From positions 186,001 to 250,000 of the forward strand of contig MU385767.1 of NCBI GenBank assembly GCA_022497155.1: 64,000 nt of DNA, in the 5' to 3' direction. Origin of the DNA: Whalleya microplaca (Eukaryota > Ascomycota > Sordariomycetes > Xylariales > Xylariaceae). Positions 26,094-39,054 of the stretch are shown here, piece by piece. Position 1 is the first letter of the stretch. Every line of letters begins with the position of its first letter. The notes below the pieces were generated by a model. It saw only the letters and a list, made by a program, of their open reading frames with translations. It was not told where the DNA came from and made no database searches. The position numbers and the translations under genes were made by a program.

Positions 26094-27222
26094 GGGCGCG
26101 GGTGTGGGATATGAGTTGGGTGGGTGTGTGGTTGGTTGGTTGAATGACTGGTGAGGGCGATCGGATAATGTGGAGGTGTGGAGTAGAGCACAACTGGGGT
26201 TGGAAATGAATTTGTGGTTATGTCTGGTATGTTCTACAGGTTATTATATGATGTCAACTATGTCTTGGACAGCGTTTTACTCGATTCTAGCCAAGTTATC
26301 AAGTCAATTTCATAAGCCAAACACTTGACTTGAGCCAATTCAAGTCAATTTTTTTCAAATCATGATTGGTCACCCGCTGAATTACCTCCTAAGTCCCTTG
26401 AACCCTGAACCTTGAGCCCTCTGCCGGGTCTTTGAAATTCTCGCGGGGGATGGGCTGGCACAAGAAAATTGTTAGAGGCTCTCACAGACGTAATACATGT
26501 ACTACGTATGGACGGAATACACAGTAGTCAGCTTTTAGTAAGGATAGCAGTACGAGACGATAAGGTGGCTGATGAATAGCTACGAAACCACCAGGAAATT
26601 GTCACGACAAATAGCTTATACAAGGGAAAGTGATCTATAAAAAAAGACGCTGACTTGACTCATTTTAAGTAAATTCAAGTTAACTCAAGTCATAACTTGA
26701 ACAAATAGAAACGCTCCTATTATGAGTGGCAAAGACTAGGCTGGAACTCAGGTTAAGATTACAGTTGCCTTAAACTTAAATTGTTTAGATCTATGCTCAA
26801 CGCGGCCGCGCAACAACAGTATAGACACAAACAACTAATGGTGCATTTTATACATTGGTTTACTCGACAATCATAAATTGCTGCATATAGAAGATAATAC
26901 GTAGTCATGAGCACGCCACCATTTCACATCATCTCATCAACCCCAAAACTTTAACAACAAAATAAAATGTCCAATGCATTAGATATCCGCCCTAGGTATA
27001 GGTGTCTAGGTAAACATATGTAACATCGATGATATCTAAATACCGTATATATATAAGTATATGTGTGAGCGCCCGAACCAAACTCCATACTATGCATGCA
27101 ATCTCTAGTACCTAGGCAGCTAAGCCAACAACTTCCGTGGATAACGCTACTTGACTTCACTTCGCATACCTCCCCCCTTTCCTCCTCCTCCCCTCCACAT
27201 CTCCTTCTACACGACCACCCAA
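26094..27222. other. Intergenic region with CAAGT/ACTTG-rich segments
   Basis: No gene is supported. Two segments, 26285-26355 and 26650-26705, are dense in CAAGTCA, ACTTGA and TTCAAG words in both orientations. They show weak inverted similarity to each other, as a degraded inverted-repeat element would, but the match is too poor to call one. Confidence 0.45.
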
Positions 27223-30200
27223 CTACCGCGCACCATCAACAACCTCCCCCCTCCTCCGACAAACCGGACACCCGCTCTCGATGCGATCCCTCAGCATCCG
27301 CGCATGCGTGACCTTGCTGCCAACGAACCGCCCCCCGCGCGTGCGGTCCTCGTCGCGGCCGCCGCTGCCGACGAGGCCCGGGTCGACGGCCTGCCCCGGG
27401 TGCAGCGCCTCGAGCAGGTGCGTGATGTGGAAGATGTGGCCGCACGCGAACCCGGCCAGCGTCTCCGCCTCCCACTCGGTGAAGGGCGCGTGGCAGCGCG
27501 CGCAGTGGCCCGCCTGCGCCTCGCGGTGGTCGTGGTCCGGTTGCTGGTTGCATGCTGCCGTGTTTTCTACTGAGGAAGGGGGAGGTGCGTCCGATGATGT
27601 TGTGACGGTGGGTGTTCTGGTGCCGTCGGTGTGCGGCGTCGCGGTCGGTGTTGAGGTTTTTGCAATGGAGGAGGTGGTGGTGGAGACGGAGACCTCCTTG
27701 ATCTCGACGTCTACGTGGTCGTGCGATTGCACCGTGACTTCGAACTTGATGCCCTTGCGCTGCCCGTTGCGGAGCTGGGTCTGCGCGGCTGCGACTTCGG
27801 AGCGCAGGACGCGGGCCACGCCCGACGAGATGCTGTATTGGATCTCGTGCTCCTTCATGATGTGCTTTAAGCCCTCGCGGAGACCTGGGATCTCGAGACC
27901 CTCGGGAATCCGTCTGATGAGAGTAATAGGATCGATCGACGTGCCGACCTCTTCGAGTAGCCCGCGGATGAAGCGGGGCTTGTCCATACTGTAGTTCAGG
28001 AGATCTTCCCATAGATCTGGGTCGTCCTGCTCTTTGGCGAAGCCGATGGCCTGGGACACATCACCTAAACGGTCGATGATGAGGTATAACGCGCGCTTCA
28101 TCTGCCCCGTCTTGGAATACAGGTAGACAAGCTCGGGGATGTAATTGGCCTGCTCGCACTCCTGTACCGCCTTTTCAAACCTGTAGGATGTCGAGACCTT
28201 CAGGAAGTCCATGAGAAGCTCACGGTCAAACAGGGCAAATATGCGAACCGCTAAATCGGCAAAATGGTCCAAAAGCGACACGGTCTCGTCGACAGGCCGC
28301 TCGCGGTATTGTTGCCATATACCGCGGAAGTAGAAGTATAGGTAAAGGTTTAGATTTTTCTGCTCCAGTTGATCGACTACGACATCGGGCTTAATAAGAC
28401 CGCGATGTGCTTCGTCGACAAGCAGGGTAATAGCTTCGGATGTGGCTTCGTCGAGATCCGGGATACTCATTCGGCTCAATTCTGCCTCCGAAACCCTGAG
28501 CGCAATGAAGCTGGGGACGTCGTCAGTGACGGCATCGGCAAGGTGGTTGTCTCTTATCAATCGCATCGCCGAGTCAGCGTCCTGAAGTCTGATGTAACAT
28601 TTCAGGGCTTGTCGATATCGCCCATTGGCTTCGTGCAGCCTGGCCAAGCTCTCCATCACTATCCGCCAGTCGCGCCCTTTCTCGCCATCTTCGACACTGT
28701 CTTCCCTGACATCACGGAAGTTTAGCTGGTTTTCTAACACAGTCGTGATCTCGTGAATGTCGAACAGCTCCGTTCCCCAGTGATCGAGCAGTTCTTTGAA
28801 TCGAGGTTTGTTGGTTCGGATGTAGTGACCTAACACGATTTCATATATAGTCCCCGGAATGCGTGGGTGCATAGGTTCCGATGGTATGTAATTTACGATC
28901 GCGTCGAATTTCTTAGCTCCGGCGAAGTTGTAGATCCATTTCTCCCAGCGGTCAGGGGTATTGACCACCTTAGCTATGACTTCAGCCGCGCGATCCCAAT
29001 TTCCTTCTTCGACCAGCTCCTGAACCCAAAGCTCGCCAATTCGTCTTTTCTCTTTCTCTGCTAACGTGTTCATAGCCCTAATTTCGGCTTCTATCACAGA
29101 CGAAGTGTCTTCGAAGAAGTCATCTGCGATCGACGGTCTTCGGTCAGGGGTAGATGGTGTAGTGTGTTCCGAAAGCCTTTCGGGCGGCGAAGTCATGATT
29201 TCTGGATGTTCATCCAGCAACTCCCACGCGCTCTGGTATTTTTGATGTTCTAGAAGCCAAGCAAGATGGTCGCCGAGGTCCCTTTTGGTGGCAAGTATAC
29301 AGTCGTACGGGCTCTGAATGAATATCTTTGCCCCCGGTTTGCTCAGATTAGGATGCACAGTATGTGAAGTTGGCCGGGATCCGAGTCGAAGGCTTCCTGC
29401 AATGCTCCCAATTCTCGGGCTCGATGCATTCTCATTGCTGTTGCTGCTCCTGATGCTGGCACCGGAGCTAAACAATGCCCTTGGGTTGATGGCAGCATTC
29501 CACATGTCGGTGCCAAATCCTGCCAGAGCTTCGAGGGTACCTCGTGACGCATTCACAGAGGCGGCCTTGTTGGCAGGTAGAACGCTCAAATGATAGTCAT
29601 TTGAGGATAATCGCTCGAAGCGACTGACCGTGAGACTATCCTTGTCGACCTCAGCTTGCGATGCGAGATCAATTAGCCTTAACTCAGGCGGCTGAGAGTT
29701 TTGGCGGCGCTTGATGCCGCCGGACGGTTCGCTCCCACTTGAAGCAGTAGATGTCTTCGATTTATGTCCTTTATCAGATTTTGTATTTTCAGCCTCCTCA
29801 TCTTCGTCGGGCTTGCAATAAGCAAGAACTAAAAGCAGATGTTGGGTATATAGTGAAATGCCAGAGATAATGCAATCCATGCGAAGTCTAGAGTTGTTAG
29901 CATGTGCTCGAGGGGTTCGTAAAGTGTACTCACATTTTAACGATTTCAGCCCTCCCAATCGACTTCTCGCCAGCGTGCTTCCCTACTCCTATGCCCCCCG
30001 GATGAACGTGGATAATCCAAATGGTGCCTCCCCATCCAACAACCAGCCGTTCAATGCCCTTATCATGTTTCTGTACTTGTTGACGCAAGTTTACGATGGC
30101 AGGTGACGATGGGCGTACTGATTCGTTTTCCTTCTCTTCCCCGCTGTCGATAGCTTGCTCGTCAATCCATTCTGCCCGTCCTTTCCAAACACCCGCCATC

Positions 30201-31360
30201 TCCTCCCACTCGTCTGTCTGTGGCCGGTCGACGTGACCTATTCGCTTCCAGGCATCCTCAGCATCGGCGGTATCTAAATGCATTTTCGTGCGCATGATCT
30301 TGATGCCATGCTCATTTAACCAAACGACATATTTCCCCGACAAGGACCATTTGATTGTACTAATGGTTCCCTCTCCCGAGTGGAGTATCGTATCCTTGCC
30401 AGTATTTGAGCCTATCCCGATGCTCCCAAGCCAGCCCGATGCCGCCGCTGCCGCCGTGCCCGTAGTCGACGAGGTGCTTCGCCCTTGCGGCGCCCCAACT
30501 GTAAGAATGAGCTGGCCGGCCAGTCCACCAGATAGGTATGTCCTGTCATTCTTGTAGTCGGGCGACAAGGCCACTGCTTGCACCGGTCGCGCGAAGTTTC
30601 TTAACTGCACATCCCTCATATCCACCACTGACTGCACGCAGACATTCCCATCCATCGAAGATGTACCAACAAAGATATGGTTTGACGGGAGGTTGGGGAC
30701 CTGAGGCGGTTCGCGTGCTTTCCGCTGGCCGGCCGGGGAGAAATCGGACTGTCTGAGGGACTGTCTCGAGGAGGGTCGACTAATAGTTTGCGACACCGCC
30801 CTTGTAACACCCTCGGGCTTGAGGATTGGCGGGAGAGAGGGAGGTGGATAGGGAGATATCGACACGCTGGTTACCGAGGCTGAATGAGCATGGTAGACGC
30901 GCAGGGGCTGGAAGATGGGCAACTGGATGACGTTCTGTTGTGTATATTAGCATGAAGAGTTAGCTACCGGTTATCTATTGCCTACGATGTTGCCGTTGTG
31001 TGTCCCAACTATCATCTTGTCGCCTGCGACGAGAAAAGCACTGGTAGCGTCGCCATTCCTATAGACACCGCTCATATGCTGGGTCAGACGGGCGTACTTC
31101 AGCTTGGGCTCCTCGTCCTCCTCTTCCTCCTCTTCGTCTTCATCATCGTCGTCATCGTCGTCATCGTCATCATCATCATCATCATCCTCCTCCTCATCTC
31201 CGTCATCTGAGCCAGTAGCTACATCTTTACTATCAGCAGAAGGATGGGCGGGCGATTGTTCAGGCGCTGCCTCGGCACTCGATACCGCAACACTCGTTAC
31301 CGGCTCCCCGTTATCGTGGGTGTTATCGTCCTGGCCCGAGTCGGGATGTGGTTCTGACAT
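27223..31360 (-). CDS. VPS41: Vps41, HOPS tethering-complex subunit
   Basis: Subunit of the HOPS complex that tethers late endosomes and AP-3 vesicles to the vacuole. Three exons: 31360-30986, 30934-29934 and 29887-27223 (1346 aa). The introns are only 51 and 46 nt, and the second has a perfect TGCTAAC branch site. The N-terminus is a long acidic tract (more than 30 Asp/Glu). A WD40-type beta-propeller region follows, starting around LKYARLTQHMSGVYRNGDA and continuing through VYHAHSASVTSVSISP. Next come a clathrin heavy-chain-type helical repeat region (ERAVQECEQAN-type helices, YLIIDRLGDVSQAIGFAKEQ) and a C-terminal RING-like zinc finger (HCARCHAPF, CGHIFHITHL, CPVC). Low-complexity inserts in the propeller (SRPSSRQSLRQS, AAAAASGW) lengthen it relative to yeast. 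The start is the first ATG in frame before the acidic tract. Confidence 0.94.
31091..31204 (-). repeat. Asp/Glu-coding triplet repeat in VPS41
   Basis: GAT/GAC/GAG triplet tract (read on the plus strand as ATC/GTC/CTC) encoding an unbroken run of Asp and Glu. It is likely length-variable. Confidence 0.8.
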
Positions 31361-32101
31361 GACAGGTATTCAAAGCAGAAGAATAGCATCAGGGGCGAAG
31401 GGCGCAGTGGTCGAGGCCTGTACATGTAGTTGTACAGATTTGAAGTTTAGATAGTCGGGCTTCGGTAGTCGGGCCTGGTGAAGCTTGGAGCTATCGAGAG
31501 AGGAAGCTGTGCCCAGCCTGCAGCCGCACCTGTAAGTCAGGCACAACATCCATGTACACGCGGTAGAGCTACGTCAGTCGACACATGCAACTTCCTTACC
31601 GGTACATGTATTAGCTGCAAGCCAAACACCGTAGATTCCGAATATGCACTGTATTTTACAGGGTAAAATGGAAGCCACTACCTGCTACTAGGCAGCCAGA
31701 TCCACTCTTCTAGTGGGTATCCCAGCCTCGCACCTGCTGGAGCTTGCTGGCCAATCGCTGGCCAATCGCTGGCCAATCGCTAAACGTTGCGCACCAGTGC
31801 CCCTCTTATATAGTGTCACCAACACTTTGCGGCAAATCAGACACATTAGAGGTACCTACAGATTGGTGTAGCAACAGACGGGATACATGTACCTCTAGCC
31901 TTATTCTCCGTCGCGTCGCCGGCGCACCTCGTACCTTCTTCACTCGCGCCTGTTCGCCACAGCAACTTGAAGTAGGCGCTGCCTAAACGATTTAGCGAGT
32001 AGGAATTCTACTTCGAGCTTATCGTGGATTCCTTCGTTCGTTCGTTCGACCTACAACAAGAAGCACCGTCTAGCTTCTTCAATGGATCTGTCGCGGCGAA
32101 T
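31361..32101. promoter_or_regulatory. Shared divergent promoter of VPS41 and APC1
   Basis: 741 bp between two divergently transcribed ATGs. It contains three CCAAT boxes in an exact 11-bp array at 31746-31781. No TATA box is obvious. CCAAT boxes are bound by the heterotrimeric Hap/CBC complex in filamentous fungi and act in either orientation, so the array could serve both genes. Confidence 0.6.
31746..31781 (+). promoter_or_regulatory. Triple CCAAT-box array, 11-bp period
   Basis: Three perfect copies of GCTGGCCAATC followed by GCT. The CCAAT cores are at 31751-31755, 31762-31766 and 31773-31777, about 330-350 bp upstream of the APC1 ATG and about 390-415 bp upstream of the VPS41 ATG. Confidence 0.7.
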
Positions 32102-35100
32102 ATGGCTTCGGTGACATCCCTTGGCCTACACCAACCGACTGCCCTCCAATATGCTATACAGGAACAGCTTCTTCCCGAGAACCCCTCGAGCTCGTTGTAC
32201 GATTGGGACATAACTGTCGACCATACCCCCGGAAACGAGGGAGAGGACGAGCTTCTCGTCACCAAAGACTCTGTTATATGGTCGAGGGGCTCTATCTTTC
32301 GGAAATGCTTTGGCTTCAAGCTCGAGAAGGAGCCCATTACCCAGGCTCTGTTGACCTACTTCCCGACCTCTGAGCATGTGACGGCGCCTCAAGATCATGA
32401 CCTGAAAGAAGGCAGAAGACGGACGGAGAAGGCAGACAAGGGCGAGCAGGTACTTTCCAAGGCCTTGGTCGTGTTTCTCAGGACCCAGGCCCATATATAC
32501 TTCCTCGACGGTACGAACCACATTGTACACATGCCCTTCGAAGTTGAATCGGCCTGCGCTGCTCCGAGAGGCGTGATAATACAGCGGAGGCGGCGGACTG
32601 ACCCTGGTCTTGCTGCCAGCCTCAAGTTTCCTCGCGTACCTCCCAACTCCTTCATCTCTAATCAACTTTCCCCGGTTTCCTTGCGGACCTCTCAGCAGAG
32701 TACTTTCAGTACCGAGACGCTTGGAAAGCCCCGAGCACTGCCGTTAAGGCTCAACACGAGTCCCGATAATGCCTGGGAGGTCCCCGAGGAAAAGAACGAC
32801 TCGCACTGGCCGCGTCTGGTAACCCTGACAGATCCTCTCCTAGAACTCGGCCTAGTGGTCACTCAACCTGATCGATCTGCTAAGCGCAAATCGCGACGGA
32901 GGAGCTCGGAGAAGGCGCCTCATTTCCTCGACCGAGCCGAGGAAATAGTTCATATAGAGGAAATATCGCACCATGGGTCCTTGAGGCGAGGTAGCGGGAA
33001 CGTAGTTCTTGCCGTGACCGTCAATAGAGAAACATCCATGTACACGGTTTGGAAGTTGACTTATATCCGCAATGAAGACCCCTTCGTTGGAGGGCGAAAG
33101 GGGACGAAGACGAAGACGGATCGCCGCCGCAGCTCCATGCAGCCTGGCCTGCCGAGTGGTGCTACGACTCCGCTACAGCCGACTTTTAAGGAAAGTTTCG
33201 GAGCTCCGCTTCCCGGAAAACGACCACGGAAGAGTGAGAAGATCGAGAAGATCGAGAAGAATGACAAAGTCCTAGAGAAGCTAGAGTCGTCTTTAGGCAT
33301 CGAAAAAGATTCTGGCGTGACCCGTCGGACTTCTCGCCGTGTAAGCTCCATGCTTGCCAGGGCCGACTTATCTGCTTCCCAGGACAGGACTGCATTTTCC
33401 GAACAGGCCCAGATTGCGAACAACCCCAATGCAAGGAGGGATACGTCTTACGGCACCCACCGGGGCCGCACCAGCGGTATCTTTGCTGGCCCAAGCTTTA
33501 GTGGAGTTGTGAACCAGGGTGTAAATACTCTGCTCGAAGCGCCCGTCGATATCTTGCTAGAAGAGTTGCGAGCCGGTGGTGATTTTGAGGGGTTTCACAG
33601 CATGGGCTTGGACGACCATGATTTTGATGGTCTCACCCAGGAGATATTGTTCACCAAGATCCACAGCATACCAATTGACAATAGTAATGTCCGGTACTCG
33701 CTCTCGAAGCAACCAGCCCGGAGACAGTGTAAAGTCTTCTGTTTAGCTGGTCCGGGATCTGTAGAAGATGACCGTACTCGCCAGCAGGTTTTGGTCGGCA
33801 TCCAAGACCCAATGGAGAAGCGGTTGCAAATGTTGATTTTGCATTTACAATCGAGCAAATCTCCTACCTCGCCATCTGGACTCGAGAACACAGTTGTGAC
33901 CTTCGGGCAGCATAAGAAAGCCCAGAACGTCATCGATTCGTGCAAGATCATGGACGGTAACATTTCAATGATTCTCGTACTATCACAATCTAGAGATGGC
34001 CAGCGCGAGCTTAGCATCCAAGCACCGTGGAGCCAACTGACATCCCTAGCTCTTCCTTCCAAGCTGTCGCTGGCCAATACACGCAGCCTTGACTACCGTG
34101 GTGACCTCGTTGATCGGGAAGTTGGCCTCAGGAGGTCTGTAACCCCCATTGTTGGTGAAATTGCTGGTATGCGACATCCTAAGCTACGTGGCGTCGTTGA
34201 TATCGTAGACGGGGACACAAATCAGCACCACCAAATACGCATTCAACTTCAGCCCACTTCTCCGCAGGTTCTCAAGATCCTTGAAGTCCTCCGAGCAGTC
34301 CTTCCAGCTTCATCAGGGGAGCGACTAGTTGCTGGCTGGTGGGATATACTTACGTGGCTTCGGCAACAGGATGCTGATGTTGCCGATGTTGAATGGTCGG
34401 CCGTCGTCATTCAACTGATGTCGCTATACCTTGCGCTTGGTGTGAGTGAGGCCTCATCATCTGTAGGAAACTTGCCCAAGAGGAGGTCAAGAGGCTTTTT
34501 AAGATCTAGTAGTGGAGCGCAGATTGACCTCGGTGACTGGGATGCCATGAACGTATACGAAACTCCAGGGTCACTGACACACCCGCCGTGGATAGAGAAC
34601 AAGGCATGGCAGTGGATGATGGAGGAGGACGATTCGTCTTTAGTGATGTTCCGTCCTAATTCTGATAGAGAGGAATTAGATTTCCTATCTTTACATGCCA
34701 AGCGCGCCATTGCATATTTGTCCTCGGGTTCCGGAGACGCAGTTTATGGTCCACATGGCTATCTCCCAACTTCGCCCGGCCATGACAAAACAACTAGAAC
34801 ACAAGTTGCCCAAGATACCTTCTCTGCGCTACATATGCTACTAGAGGAGCAAAAGCTTGATATTACCTCTTGTCACACATTGCCTCCTGGCCCAACAGAC
34901 CTACGAACAGTACTACTTCAAATCACCCAATGGCTAAAGTGGCATGAGTGGACGAGTCTCTATGAGCAGGATATGCCCCTCGACTGGCCGGAACACCAGC
35001 CAGAATCGTTGGCTATTGCCATCACTCTTCTACCATCGGAGCCAGCACCCTGGAACGTCTTCGACTGGATTCAGTCGAACTTAACACAGGAATCAATATC

Positions 35101-38100
35101 ATCATCAGCGTTCATCCCGACCATCAGCTCAAGCCTTAGCTCATTAATGCCACGTATTAAAATGTTTGACAAATTTTTCAGCCTGCTTAGCTTGCGAGAG
35201 AGATCACCGATTGACTTCGTGGAAGCTATGTTTGAAAGCGGTATCACGCCTGTAGTTCTCGAGTCTTTACCTGAATCCGTCCTTGTGCCACTCCAAGATG
35301 CGATCTCTCAGTGCCAGCCTGCACCGCCATCACATTGGCCCAAGGGGCTTTTGGAATTAGTGGATAGGAGTGACGCTGGTTCAGTCCTGTCACAGTCGAA
35401 TAGTCATCGCGCGCATTCGACTAGTATACTCGTAAGTGTCTTCAATTGTAACATTCTTGTGTCGTTTTTAACTCCATTTAGACTCCAACCCACACGGCCT
35501 CCTGGGATTACAACTCCCTCTGTCAGACCGTCATGGATTTCAATGACGCCCCAGCGGACGATGTCGCAGAAAGCGACAAACAAGCAGTCATTCGCGCTAT
35601 CTTCAAAGAAGATCGGCGCCTTGACGAGACTAAGATGATGCTGAACACCACGAGACCACGAGTCGTGCGTCTCGATCCGCTCCCCGAGTGGACGGAGCCG
35701 TATTATCTTGAGCAGCAGAAAGAGTTGGTGACGAGGCTTGCTAATAACACCTTGTCCATACCGGCTGGTCGTGGCCTGATGAATTATGGGCTGCGATTCC
35801 CGCTTTTGACACAGAAGTTCCATATCAATGGTTTCGTTCTCAACTGCACTGTGAAACCGACCAATGTTACTGTAGGAGTCGATAAATCACTCTTCACCGA
35901 AGAGAAGATTGCCTGGGCCTTCTTCCACTCGGGAGTTGCTGCAGGGTTATCTATCTCCCGGGAAGCCAAAGGAATTGACACTTCATGGATCCTCTACAAT
36001 AAACCTGGGAACGATTTGAACAATCGACATGCTGGATTCCTCTTAGCACTTGGCCTTAACGGACATCTTAAAGGAGTCGCTAAATGGGTTGCCTTCAAGT
36101 ACCTGACACCGAAACATACGATGACGTCTATCGGCCTGCTCTTGGGGTTGGCGGCGTCGTATATCGGAACCATGGATTCTCTTATAACCCGTTTGTTATC
36201 AGTCCACGTTACTCGAATGCTACCACGCGGTGCAGCTGAGTTGAATCTGTCGCCTCTTACGCAGACAACCGGCATCATGGGCATTGGGTTGCTTTATTGC
36301 AATAGCCAACATCGCCGGATGAGTGAGATCATGATGTCCGAAATTGAGCACATTGAATTAGACGATGACGAGGAACCGCTACGCAGCGAATATTATCGAC
36401 TGGCTGCGGGCTTCGCTCTCGGTTTTATCAATTTAGGAAAGGGGACTGACCTCAAGGGCCTTCACGACATGCGCGTGACAGAGAAACTACTGACCCTAGC
36501 TACGGCCACGAAGAAAGTCGAGCATGTGCATGTTCTAGACAGATCTAGCGCAGCAGCCGTTGTAGCTGTCGCCCTTATCTACATGAAATCGGAAGACCAC
36601 ATTGTAGCCCGGAAAATAGACGTTCCCGAAGCCACTTTGCAATTCGATTACATCCGTCCCGATATTCTGCTTCTACGCACCGTCGCCAAACATCTCATCT
36701 TATGGTCGGAGATCGAACCAACGCATGATTGGATCCGCAAAAACCTTCCGTCTCGATATCATTCGAGACTGCAACCGGCTGTAAAAGACCCGTCGCGCGG
36801 TCCGCTCAACTCGGCACATTTGCCGTTCCTCACGATTCTGGCTGGTCTATGCTTCGCAGTAGCTCTTCGCTATGCCGGCTCGGGAAACCTGCGAGTTCGC
36901 GACCTCCTGCTCTCTTACATCCACCGATACTACGGACAGTGCCGTACGCCTAATCCGAAGTCAAATTTCGACGACAAATGCGTGCAAGTGACAGCGCGCA
37001 TGTGCCTCGACGTCGTCGCTCTCGCTTGTGCAACCGTCATGGCCGGGACTTGCGACCTGGAAGTCCTCCGCTATCTGCGTTCGCTTCACGGACGCAACGA
37101 CCCGGACACGACGTACGGCTCTCACATGGCAACCCACATGGCCATCGGTGTGCTATCGCTCGGCTGCGGCACCCAGACCTTCAACACGTCCAACCTGGCC
37201 ATCGCCTCGCTCCTCGTCGCCTTCTACCCGGTCTTCCCCGACTCCGTACAGGACAACAAGAGCCACCTGCAGGCGTTCCGCCACTTCTGGGTCCTGGCCA
37301 CCGACCCCCGGTGCCTCGTGACCAAGGACGTGGCGACGAACGCGCCCGTCAGCGTGCCCGTCTCCATCCTCCTGAAGAAGTCCTCCCCGGAGGGAGAGCA
37401 GGAGGAAGACCTGCGCATGACCCCCTGCCTCCTCCCGCCCCTGAGCGACATCGCCAGCCTGCGCACGGCATCCCCCGAGTTCTGGAACCTCGAGCTCGAC
37501 TTCGCGGCGCGCCCGGCCTTCGCCGACGCCTTCGCGCGCTCGTCGTCGCGGTCGCAGGCGCTCTTCCTCCGCCGACGGCCTGTTAGCGACAGTCCGTTCG
37601 CGGCGACGATGCTCGCGCTCGGGCGGCGGGACAACACCATCGCCTCCGCCTCGCGCACCCTCTCCGCCTCCTCCCAACTCTCCCCATCATCCTCGGGGGG
37701 CGGCGTAAATGGCAGTGGTAGTGGTAGTGGTAGTGGTAGTGGTAGGAGTGGTAATAGGCGTGGGGCCGAGCCCCTCGAGTGGCTCTTCGACCGCGTCCCC
37801 GCGCTCGCGCGCCTCTCGCACGCCGAGCGCGGCGTCGTGCTGGACCGCGGCGTCGGCGGGCCGGACGTCGGCGATTGCGCCGCTAACGCCGTCGATGCGC
37901 GGCTCGTGCTCGAGGACGCGGTCGCGCGCGCGAGTCATCGCGATGAGCTCCGCGGCCTCAGGGCGTTGTTCGAGTGGGTTGAGTGGAGGGCCCGCAGGGC
38001 GCATGAGGATCGTGCGAGGAGGGAGAAAGAGGGTGTAAAGGGTGAGAGGGGGGATAATGATGATGGTGGTGGTGATGATAAACCTAGCGGTGACGGTGAT

Positions 38101-38205
38101 AGATATGGTGAGAAGAGGGCCTTGGGCTGGGAAGGAGACGGATGGCTTCGGGAGAGTATTGTTGAGGGGTTGAAGGGCGGTGTGTGGCTTGCTGGGAGGG
38201 AGTAG
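32102..38205 (+). CDS. APC1: Anaphase-promoting complex subunit 1 (BimE/Cut4 family)
   Basis: Largest scaffold subunit of the APC/C ubiquitin ligase, which drives anaphase and mitotic exit. Two exons: 32102-35431 and 35482-38205, with a 50-nt intron (GTAAGT donor, TTTTTAAC branch region, TTTAG acceptor), giving 2017 aa. The start is the ATG giving MASVTSLGLHQPTALQYAIQ; the frame is open 78 nt further upstream but without an ATG. The N-terminal part is the WD-like region with a disordered basic insert around residues 260-460. The C-terminal half has the proteasome/cyclosome-type helical repeats (GLLLGLAASYIGTMD, YYRLAAGFALGFINLGKGTD, HMAIGVLSLGCGTQTFNTS). A Ser-Gly repeat near 37711-37755 and a Gly/Asp-rich tail near 38040-38110 are species-specific. 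Length and motifs fit the family. Confidence 0.95.
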
Positions 38206-39054
38206 AGTGTTAGTTTGGTAGTTTGGTAGTTTGGTAGATGGGTTGGTGGAGTGTGTGTATGTATGTGTGTATTGCACAGCTCATCGTATTACTGTGTCCA
38301 ACTCGTTCTGTGTGTGAAAAAGGGGAAACGTGAAAGTTGAGATCCGTAGTAGAAGGAATTCAAAAAATGGTAAATGGCAATATGAAAAAGCTGGGGTATG
38401 TCTCTATGTCCGTATGTCTAGTGTTACGAGGATTGGTAAGCTAGACTAAGTAGTCAGGGGTCATGAACATTATGCCGAATAAAATAAAAGATCTTAAAAT
38501 TTTAGAAGGCCTGGAAGTTTAAAAGCTTAGGGGCTCGGGTAGATGATAGGCGTCTATTGCTCCATGTGCATGTCTTGACCATTGATAGGTGGTTTATGCA
38601 AGGTGGCGTTACTGGATCTGTGGATGTGGGCTCTTCAGTCGTTAGAATAAGGGGAAGGGGGAGGTGGAGGGGCAGTTGGGGCCCGGGTCTTGTGTTGAGT
38701 AGCGTCTGGAGAGAAGTGATAATATACTTTGACGTATGTGGTATAGGTTAGGTGGATGAACGGGGTACCAAAGACAATGACCCCTTAGCCTCATTATGCG
38801 GGAGGTATGTATCGATTAAATGTCACATATGAGGTATAGTAAATAGATATAATAAGTGCACTAGCTCTAATTCCCCGATGCATTGATTATGTACAGTTAG
38901 GAAATACATAGGTATGAAAAACAACGAAATAACGAGCGAATCGAGTTGGTTCCGGACCCCTCTCTATAGACATAAAAGCAGACGACCCCCTACCCACATC
39001 CCTCAACTCTCAACATGTATGCAATGACTACAACCGGAAACACTAATGATGCAT
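38206..39054. other. Intergenic region between convergent genes
   Basis: No gene is seen. Immediately after the APC1 stop there are three copies of the 8-bp unit TAGTTTGG (38211-38236), followed by a TG/TA-rich stretch. Confidence 0.5.

Noticed and set aside
26271..26713. Possible MITE with CAAGT-rich ends
   Set aside because: The inverted similarity between 26285-26355 and 26650-26705 is weak, and no target duplication could be defined.
27236..28012. 258-codon frame overlapping the VPS41 3' end
   Set aside because: His/Arg/Pro-rich shadow of the VPS41 RING-coding region.
36978..37677. Long alternative frames within APC1 exon 2
   Set aside because: Shadow frames in a GC-biased coding stretch; the APC1 frame has family motifs throughout.
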